Source: Agapetus fuscipes (lineage: Eukaryota; Arthropoda; Insecta; Trichoptera; Glossosomatidae). From it: a DNA stretch of 64,000 nucleotides. The DNA is taken from NCBI GenBank assembly GCA_951799405.1, contig OX637335.1, positions 17,178,342-17,242,341 on the forward strand, given 5' to 3'. Positions 10,425-19,774 of this stretch are shown here, piece by piece (the first letter of the stretch is position 1; the number at the start of each line of letters is the position of its first letter). The notes under the pieces are model-generated. The model had not been told where the DNA came from. It searched no databases and saw only the letters and a list, made by a program, of their open reading frames with translations. Both the position numbers and the translations under genes were made by a program.

Positions 10425-10565
10425 CTGTGTATGGTATGTGAGTTTTTGTCTTATTATGTTTTGTCCTTGAGTTGTTTTGTCAATGCAACGTTATGTCGTG
10501 TGATTTTAAGCCATGTGGCGTTGTGTCATGTGGTGTTTTGTCGCTGTGCTGTTATATTATCTCTT
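10425..10565 (-). repeat. Inverted half of the ACATGACA satellite
   Basis: Repeats of TGTCGTGTGATTTT, CATGTGGCGTTGTGTCATG and similar; complement of the words at 10005-10260. The open frame here is spurious low complexity. Confidence 0.55.
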
Positions 10566-10995
10566 CACAGTTTGCCACATGTGTGTACGCGCCGCAATAA
10601 AGTTGAACTACAAATTTGTATGCGAGAAAATGTGTTGTGTTTAGAGATTGAATAGAAAAGGGTTTTTATAGCAAGATATAGCAAGGATATAGCAAGAAAA
10701 TTGATATAGCAAAAAAAACTTAAGCCATATCATTATGTATAGACTAAAATTTGACAGAAAAAAGCCTTATTGATATAATCATGTTTTAGTAGATTATTTT
10801 TCACTCATTTTTCTTGAAATCAACATAAAAATTAAAATACTTTTTTTAAAGATATTGTTAAGTTAAAAGTATGAAACATAATTTTTTTTTTGAAAATATA
10901 ATATGGTTTATTTTGAATATTGTTTTTTTAGTATTCTTTGTATATTTGTAAATTAAATTATTTTTTTAACGACTGCTTTTTTTATAGCATACGTG

Positions 10996-11137
10996 TCTAA
11001 TCTAATCTAATCTAAATCTAAATCTAAACTGCAAAGGTATGTATCATTTGAGATTCATATTAAATGCATTCCCACAAACAGACACGCATAATTTCGCGCT
11101 CACACATGCCGCATTTGGACCAAAAATATAAACGTGT
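10996..11137 (-). repeat. RTE-tail copy, truncated
   Basis: The minus-strand end has (TCTAA)n-type repeats at 10998-11030, then CTGCAAAGGTATG, GCATTCCCACAAACAGACAC and ACATGCCGCAT. It stops abruptly before the TGAACATA block; about half of the unit remains. Confidence 0.7.
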
Positions 11138-11261
11138 CATCAAAAAATAACTTTAATATTTTTTAAGGAACATGTAGGTTTTTTTATGATGCATCATTTA
11201 TATTTAAGGAGAATCAAACATTTTGATTTGAAAATTTAAGGGTTTGTTATAAACATTATGA

Positions 11262-11420
11262 AGATTCACAGTAAAAAACAACAACAAAGTTTTACTTCAC
11301 GAGTCGATTTATTTATAAAAGCGCTTTTGGTGTTTGATAATGGTGTGAAAACACCGAAAACGCTTGAAGAAATAAATTAACTCGTGAAGTTTTTACTTTG
11401 CTGTTTATTTTCACGCTATT
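11262..11420 (+). repeat. PLE leader with degenerate hammerhead-like fold
   Basis: Inverted arms CTTCACGAGTCGATTTATTT (about 11295-11315) and AAATAAATTAACTCGTGAAG (about 11371-11390). Between them the plus strand has TTGATAA, a perfect GGTGT/ACACC hairpin (11342-11355), then GAAA (11356-11359). Two conserved core positions differ from CTGANGA, so this is a decayed hammerhead-like motif. TGCTGTTTATTTTCACG follows at 11400, the PLE leader word. Confidence 0.5.
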
Positions 11421-11800
11421 TATTTTTATTTGATTTATAGTGAAATAATTTCGTCATATTGTCAGTTGAAATAGAAAAACAAGAAAACGTTAACATTCCA
11501 ATATCGATGTTTTTTTCATCTGAAATTAGATTGAGGTAGCTTTTTGTCTGTTGTTGAATTTCTTTTTCCCAATAATTGAATACAGAACCATTTTCCTTTT
11601 TGTATTAACACACACGGAGACACATAAATGGGGAAAAAAAAACAAAAGACTTAGGTTGGCATTCCGAAAAATCAAACGTCGAGTTGGGGATTTTAGAGAA
11701 GTGGAAGTAAATACCATTTCTATCTAACGCAAGAAATAATTCAGGAAATAGTGGTGTTCATTTAATTAAATAGATTTTTTGTATGGTGATTAAAAATAAA

Positions 11801-12050
11801 ATTGTTTAATTTTATAATTTTTTGATTAATTAAAAACACTGTTTATTTTCACGGATAAATTTATTCAATAAGATTAAATTCTTTAAACAAATTACTAACG
11901 TTTTCGACCTAGAAGGTCATCATCAGGTATCTAACCTTCTAGGTCGAAAACGTTAGTAATTTGTTTAAAGAATTTAATCTTATTGAATAAATTTATCCGT
12001 GAAAATAAACAGTGTTTTTAATTAATCAAAAAATTATAAAATTAAACAAT
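11801..12050. repeat. Perfect 117-bp palindrome, PLE leader
   Basis: 11801-11917 and 11934-12050 appear to be exact reverse complements without indels, separated by a 16-bp spacer. The arms contain AACACTGTTTATTTTCACGG and CTAACGTTTTCGACCT. The right arm runs straight into ATGAATTTTCACAGTG (12051), the leader shared with 7885. This fits the paired inverted terminal regions known for Penelope-like elements. Confidence 0.8.
11890..11932 (-). ncRNA. Hammerhead-ribozyme-like fold 1
   Basis: On the minus strand: CTGATGA (11926-11920), hairpin GACCT-TCT-AGGTC (11918-11906), GAAA (11905-11902), the four-base palindrome ACGT, then T-A. The order CUGANGA / stem II / GAAA / short stem III / NUH is that of a hammerhead. 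Cautions: one unpaired base (T11919) sits between the core and stem II, and only three stem-I pairs (TAC with GTA) are evident. The plus-strand arm lacks CTGATGA, so only one orientation has the core. Confidence 0.5.
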
Positions 12051-12311
12051 ATGAATTTTCACAGTGTTAATACACCAACAATACAAAATATAAAAATAAA
12101 ATTATTATTTATTCTGTTTTACCCTATTTTAGAACTGTTTGCAGCAATAAATTCGTATTAAAGAAAAAGTCAGAAGCCCACTTTGACCAGCACGTTCATG
12201 ATACATAGATCATTGATTAATTATAGATATCAATTAATGATCAGAAAACAACTTTATATTATCTAGGTTTTTAGCAGTTACTTCGTGAAAGTTCATCTTT
12301 ACAATTTAAAA

Positions 12312-12525
12312 AAAAAAAATCTTTAAAAAATTAAAATAAAAAACAAATTGAATTAGGTTACGGGGCGAGTAAAATTCAATAATGTACGACCGGTTTCGGA
12401 AACAATGTTTCCATCGTCAGGTAACCTGAAACTTCCGAAACCGGTCGTACATTATTGAATTTAACTCGCCCCGTAACCTAGTACAATTTGTTTTTTATTT
12501 TTAATTTTATTTTTTTTTAAATGAA
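12312..12525. repeat. Second PLE-type palindrome, different arms
   Basis: The arms share ACAAATTG, AGGTTACGGGGCGAGT, TTCAATAATGTACGACCGGT and TTTCGGAA in opposite orientation (about 80-90 bp, a few mismatches), around a ~30 bp centre. The arm sequence is unrelated to 11801-12050, but the layout is the same, with a hammerhead-like core reading on the minus strand only. Confidence 0.7.
12384..12424 (-). ncRNA. Hammerhead-ribozyme-like fold 2
   Basis: Minus strand: CTGACGA (12420-12414), hairpin GGAAAC-ATT-GTTTCC (12412-12398), GAAA (12397-12394), palindromic CCGG, then T-C (GTC-type cleavage triplet ending at 12388). One extra base (T12413) again separates the core from stem II, and stem I shows only three clear pairs. 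The other arm keeps a remnant CTGA...GAAACCGGTC with the core deleted. Confidence 0.5.
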
Positions 12526-12565
12526 AGGTTACAAAGTGAATGCCTCATAAATTAATGATATAAAA

Positions 12566-12650
12566 AACTTTCTTTAAATTAATTGTGAGTTTATTTTTTT
12601 AATACACTGTGTATTAAAAAATAAACTCACAGTGAATTTAAACAAAGTTT
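12566..12650. repeat. 41-bp inverted repeat
   Basis: AACTTTCTTTAAATTAATTG ... AATACAC is mirrored by GTGTATT ... AAACAAAGTT with a two-base centre. It lies in the PLE-rich stretch but has no core motif. Confidence 0.55.
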
Positions 12651-12784
12651 TTTTTTTAATTAGAAAAAAACTTTGGATAAAAGATACAAATACTTTTATT
12701 TACTCGTACTTTTTATTGGTGTGGTTATATCAATAGTAATTTCTGTAATGTTTTGTTAAATTGTTAATTTATTTAAAACTTTTA

Positions 12785-12830
12785 TTGTAATCCTACGAAG
12801 ATGACCTTAAAGGTCTAAAACGTTTGTAAA
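12785..12830 (+). ncRNA. Decayed hammerhead-like motif
   Basis: GAAGATGACCTTAAAGGTCTAAAACGTTTG: hairpin GACCT/AGGTC, then TAAA in place of GAAA and the ACGT stem-III word also seen in fold 1. The core is disrupted. Confidence 0.3.
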
Positions 12831-13071
12831 ATTATAATTCAAATATATCAATATCGAAATAAAACAATGTTTTAATAAAAAAATTGTGCTTTTTTAATTT
12901 TAAAAACATAAATCAATGTTATGTTTTGTGTTGTGGTTAACGTCACATACCTGCGTAGACACCTCCCAATAAAGTTTGTACACTTGGAATACATTTGGAA
13001 ACGTTTCTATATAGTAAACAGCACGCTCCTCCACAAGTAACTTGTACCCGCTGTAGTAGCTTAAAGTAAGC

Positions 13072-13335
13072 TCATCTAATCTAATCTAATCTAATCTAAG
13101 CTGCAAAAATATACATCATTAAAGATTTATATTAAATGCATTCCCACAAGCAGACATGTATAATTTCGCGCTAACACATGCCGCATGTGGACCTACAATA
13201 CATAAAAACCCAATCTCAAATGAACATAAGCCCTGCAACTAATGCCGTCCTTCCCTAAAACAGGGGTGACATTGGCAAAGTTAACCATTTTTACAGTATG
13301 GATGGTCAGCCGCATACCAACCTATAAGTCAAGGC
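13072..13335 (-). repeat. RTE-tail copy
   Basis: Starts with (TCTAA)n at 13075-13100, passes GCATTCCCACAAGCAGACA, AACATAAGCCCTGCAACT and CAGGGGTGACATTGG, and ends TACCAACCTATAAGTCAAGG. Full-length. Confidence 0.8.
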
Positions 13336-13404
13336 ACATACATCACAAATTACATTTTTCAAGCTCAGGTACGAGCAAAAGCAATAGACCCCCCCATTAT
13401 TCAC

Positions 13405-13655
13405 ATCTAATCTAAATCTCAATCTACTTAAGTTGCAAAGATATATATCATTTGAGATTCATATTGAATGCATTCCCACAAGAAGACACGTAGAAGTTCA
13501 TGCTAACACATGCCTCATGTGGACCTACAATATAAAAACCCAATCTCAAATGAACATACACCCTGCAACTCTGAAACGGGGGTGACATTGGAAAAGTGAG
13601 ACATTTTTACAGTATGGGTGGTCAGCCTTATACCAACCTATAAGTCAAAGAATGT
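13405..13655 (-). repeat. RTE-tail copy
   Basis: Second full unit immediately beside the previous one in the same orientation, with a small deletion after CCCTGCAACTCT. Ends TACCAACCTATAAGTCAAAG 60 bp before the Ig2 exon, so this is intronic sequence downstream of the exon's donor site. Confidence 0.8.
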
Positions 13656-13715
13656 CACTACAAAACATCACGATTTCCATATTTGCATGATTGACAGAAA
13701 TGGAATAGACCTCAC

Positions 13716-13865
13716 CTGGATCAGGAGGACCTGGCAGGATGATGGAGTCGTCTCTGAACCACGAAGTGACCGTCACGTGCTCCCTCTTGTCGCACGTCAG
13801 CACGGCTGGTCCCCCAAGGCTCGCGTGCGCCCCCAACACCCTGGGAGTGTAGTCCTCAGCAATCA
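13716..13865 (-). CDS. Dscam-like exon, first half of Ig2
   Basis: A 150-bp minus-strand exon. The acceptor is a clear polypyrimidine tract ending TTTGTTTCAG (AG at 13867-13866); the donor is CAG|GTGAG (GT at 13715-13714). With the G carried over from the exon at 35008 it reads V-IAEDYTPRVLGAHASLG, then GPAVLTC (B-strand cysteine) and VTVTSWFRDDSIILPGPPDP (C-strand tryptophan). Both borders are phase 1, as is usual for Ig-domain exons. The layout matches the variable-exon-4 position of arthropod Dscam genes, where the motif is 'V(T/V)SWxxD...xIxP'. The protein would be a cell-surface adhesion receptor used in neuronal self-avoidance or target choice; that role is from the family, not from this sequence. 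Odd point: the loop after the cysteine is shorter than in Dscam1. It could also be another Ig-superfamily receptor with the same architecture. Confidence 0.8.
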
Positions 13866-14192
13866 CTGAAACAAACAAGAAATGGATCTATAATTTTTTT
13901 AATTTTTCAAATTATTTTACTAACGGACATGATTGTCCGTTTACATAATATATGACAAGGAAATTCACAATGAATAAAATAGAAAATAATAATTTCAAGA
14001 GTATCATAACATATGTAGCACAGTCAAATTAAAGCACCTTTATACTTTCCTCAACAAATCAAAGCTCTACGGAATTCAGCCAGACTCACAGAAATCTAAA
14101 TGATATGAAGAGTTTACAAGACGAGACATCTTGTTTATTGGAGAATAGTAACTTTAATTAGAAGGATGAAAATTGAGGGAGAGATAATAAAA

Positions 14193-14545
14193 AAGGTCCG
14201 GTCGATAGCTCAGTTGGTAGAGTGCTTGCATTTCATGCTGAGAGCTCGAGTTCGAATCCCACCGAGAATGCCAGAAACGATTTCCCGTTTCGGTATTAAT
14301 TTCAATACCCACAATAAAATACCGGCAAGGCTTTACTTAGGCTTCACAAAAAATTAGAGGATGACCACTCTGTAGGAGCTGGGAAACTCAAAATCAACTG
14401 AAGTTATTGGCGTAAGGCCGCCCCCTTACCTGTAAAAATAAATAGGTTCCACTCGCCCCATGCGAAACCATTCGAAAATAATGCGGCAAGAAGATGCTAC
14501 GCAACTTAGCTACACTATCTGTGTAGCTTAGTTGCGTTGCGTTTA
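14193..14545 (+). mobile_element. SINE-B, full length
   Basis: Best copy. Head GGTCGATAGCTCAGTTGGTA (box A) and GAGTTCGAATCCCACCGAG (box B), then ACGATTTCCCGTTTCGG, TACCGGCAAGGCTTTACT, GGAGCTGGGAAAC, CCCTTACCTGTAAAAATAAA, TGCGGCAAGAAG and GTGTAGCTTAGTTGCGTTGC. It folds poorly as a true tRNA because the acceptor ends do not pair, so it is a tRNA-derived SINE and not a tRNA gene. Confidence 0.85.
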
Positions 14546-14854
14546 AGGTGCAGAAACAACAATGCATAGACTCTGTTCTCGGTGGGAAAACGACACACGT
14601 CTATGTAACCAGAATCCTTGGTAACCAATATAAGATAGATTGGACTTAACTGGAACTACGATTTTCTTACATTTTTACAAATTATAATTAACTTTACAGA
14701 TTAATTACACTTTGGGATATCAAACGAACCATTGTGTGAGAACTAACATCATTCTTGAAGCTCCGTTGGCAACGCAGCCAACATCTTTTAGAGGCACCCT
14801 ACCCTCTCTGCATGACGATTGAGAATGAACTCTATAAAATACATTTCATTATGT

Positions 14855-15065
14855 TTATTTAGAATGCGTATTAAGTGCATGCCCACATGCAAATACGTAT
14901 AAGTTTGGGCTGACACATGACGCATGTGAAATTACCTAAACCATAAAAACTCAAACCTCAATTGGAGCTATTGCCAACCCTCCCTGAAACAGGATTGGCA
15001 TTGGCAAAGTGAAACATTTTTATAGGATGAGTGATCAACCTCATACCAAACTATAAGTCAATAAC
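14855..15065 (-). repeat. RTE-tail copy
   Basis: Diverged copy: GCATGCCCACATGCAAATAC, TTGGCAAAGTGAAACATTT, and end ACCAAACTATAAGTCAA. The terminal pentamer repeats are lost. Confidence 0.7.
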
Positions 15066-15422
15066 TATCAATAGTCAACTGTTGCAATATTTTTATCTTA
15101 ATAAAAAAAACGATAGAAATTGCATTTATTTTTCAACGCCGATGAACACAAAAATGAATTAAATGAAAAACTCTTTCCAGTCATATCCGTCGTTTTTGTG
15201 AATGCTTTCAAACGATATAATATCGCAATTCAGGCTTTATTTTCCCGCGTCAAAATCGATAATCCGACCTATCGTTGTATTGAGATATCGAATCATTGTT
15301 GTATATCAAATGGTTTTTTCAAATGCTACAAATCAAATTAAAACTCATGCCTTTGAATATTTAAAAAAAAACGAGCGCTTGTTATAAAAATTTGCACTTG
15401 CATAAATTTAAAAGACGCCTTT

Positions 15423-15985
15423 CCGTGACTTATAGGTTGGTACAAGGCTGACCATCTATACTGTACAAAATATATCACTTTTCCCATGTCACCCCTGTTT
15501 CAGGGAAGGTCGGCAAAAGCTGCAAGGTGTATCTTCATTTGAGGTTTGGATTGAAATTCGTAAGAACACATACAGCATTTTTAAGCCGGATCTTACACGT
15601 GTCTGTTTGTGGGCATGCATTAAATATGACATTATAAATGTGTTATTATCTTGGCAACTAGAGAGTCTACCTCCAGGAAAGAACCTCGAGTGGCCCGTAT
15701 GGAGATCCATGAACAGATTGAGGACCAATGTTGGAAGAGCCCGGGCCAACATGCTGACCTGGGGATTTCTGGGTCGGGAGGACTCTACACTATGTGAGTG
15801 TGGAGCTCAGCAAACAATAGAGCACCTGCGGTGTTGTCCCTCCTGTCCGACAAGCTGCTCCATGGATGATCTCTTTGCGGGAAACCAAAAAGCTGTAGAC
15901 ATTGCTCGTTACTGGGCCAATACGGTGTGAAGCTGACACGAAGAAGAAAGATCTTGGCAACTTAGATTTTAGATTATAGACCATT
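15423..15985 (+). repeat. RTE-tail copy split by another LINE
   Basis: The left part is 15423-15659 (GTGACTTATAGGTTGGTACA to ATCTTGGCAACT); the right part is 15951-15985 (ATCTTGGCAACTTAGATTTT). The 12-base ATCTTGGCAACT is duplicated around the inserted LINE end, proving this copy is older than the insertion. Confidence 0.85.
15660..15950 (+). pseudogene. LINE 3' end with CCHC-like motif
   Basis: The plus-strand frame reads WPVWRSMNRLRTNVGRARAN, MLTWGFLGREDSTLCECG, QQTIEHLRCCPSC and ends RYWANTV at a TGA near 15930. The 'SxNRLRTxxGR...C.CG..QTxxHL..C' pattern is the usual C-terminal end of several arthropod LINE ORF2 proteins. Only ~85 codons remain, so it is a 5'-truncated insertion. The tail is short and GAA-rich (ACGAAGAAGAAAG). 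Flanked by a 12-bp target duplication inside an RTE tail. Confidence 0.8.
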
Positions 15986-16511
15986 AAAAAATTTGGCCAA
16001 AACAAATTTAAATCCATCACTTGAAGAACTTATATATATTTTCTTCTTTGTACATATTTAATGCATATCTCTAAAATAATAGGATAGTCATACCATTGTT
16101 TCTTTTAGTGTAGGTTATTTGAAGTGCCTATAAAAATGGAACAGGGCTACCATATAGCTTTTTAATTTTCCATTATTTCATGTTTTTAACGAACGTATTT
16201 TTAGATTTAATTTTGTGAATAGGTACATAACATTAAAGGCCATTATTTTGAAAGTGTCATGAGTGGCCTTTGTGTTATTCCGGCATGTTTCATTCCACTT
16301 GTCACAAACATGTAGACCAGACATGTATGTGCCTTATGGTTGACGTCTGTATAATATGCTTTTTATTAACGATGTAATGTACAAAGATAACGTTTGTTGA
16401 GTAACATTTAAATCATTCTAGAAAAAACTCTAAGCTTTCACTTTCACATTCATTGTCAGCGTTGGATGACATTATTTGTAAAGTAGATGTTTTAAATAAT
16501 ATCGTAGTAAT

Positions 16512-16725
16512 TACGCCAATGTCATCTCTGTTTCAGGGAAGGTTGGCAAAAGTTTCAGGGTATATGTTCATTTGAGGCTTAGATTTTAATTTTTTAGAAC
16601 ACACTACACATTCAGCAAGCGCGTATTGTAAGCGCGAACTTACACGTGTCTGTTCGTGGGCATGCATTTAATATGGATCTTAACTGTTTATATATCTTTA
16701 CAACTTATTTTTTAGATTTAAGATT
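16512..16725 (+). repeat. RTE-tail copy, 5' part missing
   Basis: Begins at GCCAATGTCATCTCTGTTTC and ends CTTTACAACTTATTTTTTAG; an old divergent copy. Confidence 0.7.
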
Positions 16726-16984
16726 TTTATAAGTTGGTAAATTATACATGCACGTGGGTAGCAAAAATACTAAAATCGCGTAGATTGTTGTGGAAAGTGT
16801 GTGAGATTGCTGAAAAAAACTAGACCACGTAAATCGGCTTTTCTGGTAGATTATGGCGTTTTAAAAAAGGGAGTCGTTTAGCGTGAGAGTCAAAGTAGAT
16901 TGTGAGCCGGAAACAGAAAAAGAAAATATAATATTATGTGAATTAATCAAAATATAGAAAAACCGGGGTGTGAGTCTCAGCACC

Positions 16985-17480
16985 TAGATAAAGCCTGTTA
17001 GGAGTCTGGTCTACTTTTTTTTCTATGCTGCTGAGGGATGGAACACAAAAGCAGCAGAAAAGAGAAAAATTGTCCCTTTTGAAATGCGGTGCTGGAGGCG
17101 CATGCTCCGAATCCCTTGGATGGCTCGAAGTTACAATGAGTCCATTCTTTGGAACTACGTTTGGATGGCTTGACTCTGGCCAATAAATGCACACGCCGTA
17201 TTTTTCAGTTCTTTGGACACGTTTTCCGTGGCATTGAGGATATCCTGCAAGGGCTAATTGTAATCGGTGGCTTGGAGGGGAAGAGAGGAAGAGGAAGATT
17301 CTCCACACGATGAACCGATCAAATGAAGACAACAGAATGCAACTCGGTGGTTGGAGCGCTGCGGGCAGCGGAGTCAAGAGAGAACTGGAGAAGGATGGTT
17401 GCTTCTACACGTCTTCTGTATCACAGCAGGAAGTTCCACAATAAACAAATCCTAGATCTATAAAAAGAGGAAGAAGAATA
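16985..17480 (+). pseudogene. BovB/RTE-like RT C-terminus relict
   Basis: Pieces of the plus strand read FEMRCWRRMLRIPWMARSYN, NESILW, QFFGHVFR-like and GREEEEDS, then RWLERCGQRSQERTGEGW-like sequence across several frameshifts. This is the typical tail of RTE/BovB reverse transcriptases. The 3' end is purine-rich with (GAA)n near 17470. Non-functional. Confidence 0.6.
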
Positions 17481-17499
17481 AACCCAAAGAAATAATAAC

Positions 17500-17760
17500 A
17501 AAACATAACGCATAGTCAACGTTATGCAGAGTCTACGGCTCGTATGCACTCTTGTCGATGACGTGAATGACTTATCATAAATGCACCGCACTGCACATGT
17601 CAGCGAATAAATTAGCAGTGTGCCCGTAGAGGATTATTGGCTGCGAGGGCTGGCACAAGAGAGGCGAGTGTGACAGCGCCACAATGCGCCTGGCACAGCT
17701 ATCACTTGTCGTAGTGACAACCCTGCTTGATACGTGCACAATCTATATTAGCCACGTCAA
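17500..17760. other. Repeat-poor, GC-balanced intronic island
   Basis: No repeat family of this window matches here, and base composition is clearly more balanced than in the flanks. No ORF. Candidate intronic regulatory or simply low-copy sequence. Confidence 0.3.
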
Positions 17761-17837
17761 ACTCATGTGATATTTCTGGTACTTATACGAGTATACAAGG
17801 ATAATTGATTTAAAAGGTACACATAATTAATGAGCGC

Positions 17838-17930
17838 CGTTTTTGTGTGTGTTACACTTCAAGGGCCCTCTCAAATCACGGATGAGATTTTTTGTAAAGA
17901 AGTGTCTTTAGTGCTCCTTTAAAGACACCA
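17838..17930 (-). repeat. SINE-like unit sharing the SINE-A tail
   Basis: GAGCGCCGTTTTTGTGTGTG and AAGGGCCCTCTCAAATCACGG equal the SINE-A tail, but the adjoining TTTAGTGCTCCTTTAAAGAC part is not SINE-A. The same non-SINE-A part with the same tail is at 61570-61675 in the opposite orientation, so this is a separate family with a common 3' end. Confidence 0.55.
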
Positions 17931-18437
17931 ACAGTTTCTGCCTTCCTTGATCTTGATCTATTTTGTTTGATATTGTTATAACTTTTCTTGGGTTCTTTTA
18001 ATTAAACTGCAATTTATTTTATACAATCTAGCTCTAACTTTTCGACTTCCCATTACAATGTTTTAGGCGACCCTGGTCCTCCACAACATTGCGGCTCTTA
18101 TTTATGGACGTTTCTCATGTATTCAAGATTCTTCTATAGTTGATTGTTCTACACGCACAACAGCTACCTTGCTTACACCCACGTACGAATACTCCTATTA
18201 TGGATCATACTAGGGCCAGAATGTTCAACACACACTAGCGTGCTTAGGTATATGCTCACACAAACTCATAGTAGATTATGCTAAAGGCAAACACACACAC
18301 ATACCAGCAAACTACGTGCATGTTCACCCAAACTCATAGATCGTAACAATATTGTTATGTTTGAAGCGAGTTCTATCTAATGAAAGCTGCGGTTTATTAA
18401 TTTTGAACATTTTATTTGATCATTTTCGGTTCAGAGT

Positions 18438-18670
18438 TAGTCCTTGACGTATAGGTTGGTTTAAGGCTGACCAACCAAACTGTACAAAAGTCATTCACTT
18501 TTCCAATGTCATCCCTGTTTCAGGGATGGTCGGCAAAAGTTGCAGGGTTAATGTTCATTTGAGGTTTGGATTTTTATTGGTAAGTACACATGCAACATTT
18601 GTAAGCGTGAACTAACAGGTGTCTGTTTGTGGGAATGGCTTTAATATGGCACTTAAATGTCATATGTGTT
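18438..18670 (+). repeat. RTE-tail copy
   Basis: Starts GTCCTTGACGTATAGGTTGG and has AATGTCATCCCTGTTTCAGG, GTGGGAATGGCTTTAATATG and a decayed end. It uses the common 5' boundary. Confidence 0.75.
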
Positions 18671-18826
18671 ACTAAAGCACATTGCATCGAAGAGCACATT
18701 TTAATTGAATGTTTTTTTTAATCACCAGGAATTGTACCCATGACCTTTCGATTACAAGTCGATAGTTATAGCGGAGCAAGTCACTCCAACAAAAATGGAT
18801 ATTTTATTTTTTATTCCCTAAGAGAG

Positions 18827-19075
18827 TTCCTCGACTTATAGGTTGTTAGAGGCTGACCCTCAATGCTGTCAAAACTCAATTTTGCCAATACCAAAACGGT
18901 TTTAGGAAAAAGCCGCAGGATAGGCAATTTGTATGTTTATTTGAGGTTAGGTTTTTTTCTTACGTTCAAATGCAGCATGTGTATGCGCAAACATACATTT
19001 GCCTTTTTGTGGGCATGCATTACATATGAGACTTAAATTTCAATATACATATCTTTACAACGTAGATTACGAATA
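18827..19075 (+). repeat. RTE-tail copy, divergent
   Basis: TCCTCGACTTATAGGTTGTT through TGTGGGCATGCATTACATAT to TTTACAACGTAGATTACGA; many substitutions. Confidence 0.65.
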
Positions 19076-19434
19076 GACTTACAATTATTCCTTACCCCGA
19101 TAAATAGCGTGTTCGGTCTATTTTTTTTTGTAAAAGTGGAAGCTTACAAAGTTTAATTTTAAAATGAAACATTTAAGCAAGACAGAATAATTTGTAACAA
19201 GTCTGTGAAGTATTCTTGAAACTTATTTATTTTGCGAAACCCTTAATTTCACCGTCTCAAAATAAATACTTATCTAACTTATCCATCAATGAAATTTTGT
19301 GATAAACGAAAAACAAAATTTCAAAACCAGTTTAAGGTAAATCTCAAAATGATTGAGAGGATTTCCAATTTAAATAATTATAACTGTAATTAAGTAAAAA
19401 AAAAACATGGATAGTCATTAAGCTGAAATCATTA

Positions 19435-19575
19435 AGTTCATTTGTGATTTGGGTTTTATTGTATTTTGATTCTAGGTACACATGCAGCATCATGTGTTTA
19501 CCTGAGTTTACACGTTTCCGCTAGTCGGCAAGCATAAATTATGAATTTTAAATTAAATTTTTATATGCAACTTAG
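19435..19575 (+). repeat. RTE-tail fragment
   Basis: Only the second half is recognisable: GTTCATTTGTGATTTGGG, ACATGCAGCATCATGTG, GAGTTTACACG, ATGCAACTTAGAT. Confidence 0.5.
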
Positions 19576-19609
19576 ATAATAAATACCTGAAAAAAATTCG
19601 ATACGAGTA

Positions 19610-19710
19610 TGTTCTAGGGTTAAGCGTTTATGAAACAAACGCAAGTTCAAATCCCGTCTTGTCGTATTGACGATAACTTTGACCGCGGTTCAATAAATTT
19701 TATTGGGTCA
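19610..19710 (+). repeat. SINE-D head fragment
   Basis: AAGTTCAAATCCCGTC (box-B-like), GACGATAACTTTGACC, GGTTCAATA: the forward equivalent of the SINE-D head at 3709-3905. Confidence 0.45.
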
Positions 19711-19774
19711 TTATTACTAAATAACTCATTCAACAATGCATAATTAAACGAAGACAAAATCAACATATAAGACA

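Noticed and set aside
13618..13869. Plus-strand 83-aa ORF over the Ig2 exon
   Set aside because: The minus strand has Ig motifs and consensus splice sites, and the plus ORF crosses them. Shadow.
14193..14270. tRNA gene candidate with boxes A and B
   Set aside because: The acceptor stem does not pair and the sequence continues into a dispersed SINE-B body repeated elsewhere, so it is a SINE head.
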